Shown here: positions 5,083-7,032 of the stretch, piece by piece
Numbering within the stretch: the first letter of the stretch is position 1
Layout: the number at the start of each line of letters is the position of its first letter
NCBI GenBank assembly: GCA_947473535.1
Contig: CANJFK010000048.1
Span: 1 to 7,032, forward strand
DNA from: Legionellaceae bacterium
Lineage (GTDB): Bacteria; Pseudomonadota; Gammaproteobacteria; Legionellales; Legionellaceae
Reading direction: 5' to 3'
Length of the DNA: 7,032 nt
The notes under the pieces: generated by a model
The model's database searches: none
The model's input: only the letters and a program-made list of their open reading frames with translations
What the model was told of the DNA's origin: nothing
Program-made: the position numbers and the translations under genes

Positions 5083-6837
5083 TTAAGCGGCGCCAAGCGA
5101 TGTCAATTTTAGTTGTCGACCACAAACCCATGCTTTATTTAATCCAAGAATTGCATCTTTGGCCATGTCTTTCGGCAAACGTACCGTCGAATGATCGTCA
5201 TGAATTTTCAAACCGGTAATATAGCGACTTTGCAAACCAGCTTCGTTGGCAATCGCACCGACAATATTGCCCGGCTTGACACCATGAACACGACCCACAT
5301 CAATACGAAATAACTCTTGTGGGTAATCATCACGAACCGGCCGACGGTCATCATCACGAACCGGTCGACGGTCACGGTCACCACCACCTGAATGCCGGCT
5401 CATCTCAGCGCCACCACCTGTTCGCATTGGTTTTGAGTCTCTGCTGCTGCGACCTACACGCGCTTCCTTCGCTGGGCGAGCAGGCTTAGGCAAGGTTAAC
5501 TCTTGCTTCCATGGCTTATCTTGATTCAATCGCAACGCCAACACCGCGGCAACATCAGCAGCAGACACGTCAGGGTTCGCATTAAGATATTCTTCAATGA
5601 TGCGCTTATAAGAAGGTAAGTTCTCGTGTTGAAGGCGCTCGGTAATATTGGCCATAAACTGCTGTTCTCTTACCGTTTGGATCATGTGATCGGTCGGGAT
5701 TGCAATTTTTTCAATACGCTGCCGTGTGTGGCGCTCAATCGTCGTCAACACGCGGGACTCTCTTGGCGTAACAAACAAGATCGTTACACCACTTCGACCC
5801 GCACGGCCGGTACGACCAATACGATGCACGTAAGTTTCGCAATCATGGGCCATATCATAATTGATAACATGCGTAACACGTTCCACATCCAACCCACGCG
5901 CGGCAACATCGGTTGCAACCAATACATCAATTGCGCCTTGTTTAAACTGAGCAATAATGCGTTCACGCAAGGTTTGAGTGATATCGCCATGAATCGCCAT
6001 GGCCCGAATGCCTTGACTCTGCAATACTTCAGCCACTTCTTCAGTGCTGCTTTTCGTTCGCACAAATACAATCACGCCTTGATGCTCTTCCACAGCAAGG
6101 ATACGCAATAAAGCGTCAGGCTTTTGTGGTTGAGATGCAAACAAGAATCGTTGCTCCGTGGATTTAACCGTAGCGGTTTCCATGCGAATTTCAATCGAAA
6201 CAGGATCATTCAAATAGCGAGTAGCAATTTGACGAATACGCGGTGGCATTGTCGCTGAAAACAGCGCGATTTGTCGTTCTTCAGGTAATTTTGCCAGAAT
6301 CGTTTCGACATCTTCGATAAAGCCCATGCGCAACATCTCATCCGCTTCATCGAGGATGAATGTGCTTAAATTATTAAGAAGCAACGTGCCGCGATCAATA
6401 TGATCGAGAATCCGTCCTGGTGTACCAACAACAACTTGCACACCGTCACGTAAACTTTTAAGTTGCGGGCGATAATCCTGACCGCCACATAATACGGTAA
6501 TACTTACACCCTTTTGATATTTGCTCAACGCTTCAAAATGCGCCGCCACCTGAATCGCCAATTCGCGCGTTGGGGCCAAAACAAGTACTTGCGGGCCGCC
6601 TGGTTGGTTCGGCACTAAATTGTGGAGGGTAGGCAATGCAAACGCCGCCGTTTTACCCGTTCCTGTCTGCGCCAAGCCGATGAGGTCACGTCGCTGCAAC
6701 AACCATGGAATGGTTTGTTGCTGAATAGGTGAAGGTGTTATAAACTTCAAATCGTCGACTAGTGCCTTCATTATCGTGTCAGATAAATTAAATGAAGCGA
6801 ACGTTACTTCTGTAGGTATTGTTGTTACTTGAGTCAT
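5083..6837 (-). CDS. deaD: ATP-dependent DEAD-box RNA helicase, DeaD/CsdA type
   Basis: An RNA helicase of 584 residues (E. coli DeaD has 629) that unwinds short RNA duplexes in ribosome assembly, translation and RNA decay, often at low temperature. The RecA1 domain carries the Q motif (Phe16 and Gln39 in TPSPIQ), motif I AQTGTGKT (56-63), Ia PTRELA (89-94), GG, TPGR (139-142), motif II DEAD (163-166) and SAT (194-196). The RecA2 domain carries IV (VFVRTK, 257-262), V (ATDVAARGLDV, 308-318) and VI (HRIGRTGRAG, 338-347). A long helical region follows, then an Arg/Asp/Gly-rich linker (about 450-505) with DRRPVRDD repeated twice, and a C-terminal DbpA-type RNA-binding domain (about 509-580). That last domain with the long central region indicates DeaD/CsdA rather than RhlE or SrmB; DbpA is much shorter. 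The start has GGGA five bases upstream. The gene stands alone, with its own terminator and probable promoter. Confidence 0.95.
   Translation of the reverse strand: MTQVTTIPTEVTFASFNLSDTIMKALVDDLKFITPSPIQQQTIPWLLQRRDLIGLAQTGTGKTAAFALPTLHNLVPNQPGGPQVLVLAPTRELAIQVAAHFEALSKYQKGVSITVLCGGQDYRPQLKSLRDGVQVVVGTPGRILDHIDRGTLLLNNLSTFILDEADEMLRMGFIEDVETILAKLPEERQIALFSATMPPRIRQIATRYLNDPVSIEIRMETATVKSTEQRFLFASQPQKPDALLRILAVEEHQGVIVFVRTKSSTEEVAEVLQSQGIRAMAIHGDITQTLRERIIAQFKQGAIDVLVATDVAARGLDVERVTHVINYDMAHDCETYVHRIGRTGRAGRSGVTILFVTPRESRVLTTIERHTRQRIEKIAIPTDHMIQTVREQQFMANITERLQHENLPSYKRIIEEYLNANPDVSAADVAAVLALRLNQDKPWKQELTLPKPARPAKEARVGRSSRDSKPMRTGGGAEMSRHSGGGDRDRRPVRDDDRRPVRDDYPQELFRIDVGRVHGVKPGNIVGAIANEAGLQSRYITGLKIHDDHSTVRLPKDMAKDAILGLNKAWVCGRQLKLTSLGAA
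5326..5373 (-). repeat. 24-bp in-frame tandem duplication in the helicase linker
   Basis: Two 24-base copies (5326-5349 and 5350-5373) differ at a single base (C5341 versus T5365), a silent change. They encode two copies of DRRPVRDD in the flexible basic linker before the RNA-binding domain. Being a multiple of three, the repeat can gain or lose copies by slippage without breaking the frame. Confidence 0.9.
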
Positions 6838-6858
6838 AGAAATCCCGAAAAATACACA

Positions 6859-6876
6859 TAATCTGAAAACAGATTA
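6859..6876 (-). promoter_or_regulatory. Small hairpin in the helicase leader
   Basis: TAATCTG (6859-6865) and CAGATTA (6870-6876) form a perfect 7-bp stem with a 4-base loop in the predicted 5' leader of the helicase mRNA, about 21 bases before the start codon. The stem is AT-rich, so it would be marginal at warm temperature and firmer in the cold. It has no T tail and is not a terminator. A regulatory role is speculative. Confidence 0.35.
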
Positions 6877-6898
6877 AGCAATGTAAAAACTGGTCAGT

Positions 6899-6907
6899 AT
6901 AATATCA
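6899..6907 (-). promoter_or_regulatory. Possible extended -10 promoter of the helicase gene
   Basis: On the minus strand TGA (6905-6907) directly precedes TATTAT (6899-6904), an extended -10 pattern that can work without a good -35, and no good -35 is seen at 16-18 bases. An overlapping TATACT (6896-6901) is an alternative. The start would fall near 6892, giving a leader of about 55 bases. The remaining bases to the window end (6908-7032) are AT-rich and show no supportable gene, so further upstream promoters or a longer leader, as in E. coli deaD, cannot be excluded. Confidence 0.4.
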
Positions 6908-7032
6908 GAATTTGGATTGAAATGCACTCATTTTATTCTTTATTAATGTATTTTGATGCCTAATCCCACTATCTAAACGGATTTATACTCGAAACACATG
7001 AGTTTTCGGATTTTATGCTATTGCTTTTTCCG

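Noticed and set aside
5007..5219. 70-codon plus-strand frame starting next to the helicase terminator
   Set aside because: It runs through the terminator hairpin and antisense to the helicase C-terminal domain, with no ribosome binding site.
5784..6071. 95-codon open frame on the minus strand inside the helicase gene
   Set aside because: It is an alternative frame over motifs V and VI of the helicase; the conserved motifs are in the other frame.
5626..6111. 161-codon open frame on the plus strand
   Set aside because: It lies entirely antisense to the conserved helicase core and has no recognisable domain; it is a shadow of the real coding strand.
6990..7032. Imperfect palindromes and a short open frame at the right edge
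   Set aside because: Pairing is broken by mismatches and the frames from the edge stop within about 20 codons; nothing supports a gene or site.

Overview
The window looks like a chromosomal segment from a gammaproteobacterium, most likely of the Legionellales. It has moderate-to-low GC by eye and housekeeping genes close to their E. coli counterparts (dksA, waaA, djlA, a deaD/csdA-type helicase). It also has two Sec-exported hydrolases, a papain-like C1A protease and a GDSL lipase resembling Legionella PlaA, of the kind Legionella secretes. The taxonomic call is an inference from protein families, not from a marker gene.

Layout, left to right. At the left edge is the 3' part of dksA (+), cut by the window start. 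It is followed by about 210 bases of convergent intergenic DNA that hold a perfect 32-bp inverted repeat built like a pair of REP elements (REPIN/BIME). Next, on the minus strand, are the exported C1A cysteine protease and, upstream of it, waaA (Kdo transferase). They are separated by 48 bases that contain a good sigma70-type promoter for the protease. A 150-base divergent region separates waaA from djlA (+) and carries a symmetric -10 element. djlA runs tail-to-tail into a minus-strand GDSL lipase with only 13 bases between the stops. The lipase promoter has a perfect TATAAT, and its -35 lies inside a 31-bp palindrome that could be an operator. Upstream of that is the strong rho-independent terminator of the last gene, a DEAD-box RNA helicase (minus), whose leader and a probable extended -10 promoter occupy the right end of the window.

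The genes do not form one pathway. They are stress and envelope housekeeping (DksA for ppGpp response, WaaA for lipid A-core assembly, DjlA as inner-membrane DnaK co-chaperone, a DeaD-like helicase for RNA remodelling and ribosome assembly) interspersed with two exported degradative enzymes that appear to be independently transcribed. I see no CRISPR array, tRNA, rRNA, insertion sequence, phage gene or defence cluster, and no convincing undescribed multi-gene system. The points most worth a second look are the REPIN, the palindrome over the lipase promoter, the symmetric divergent promoter and the two exported enzymes.
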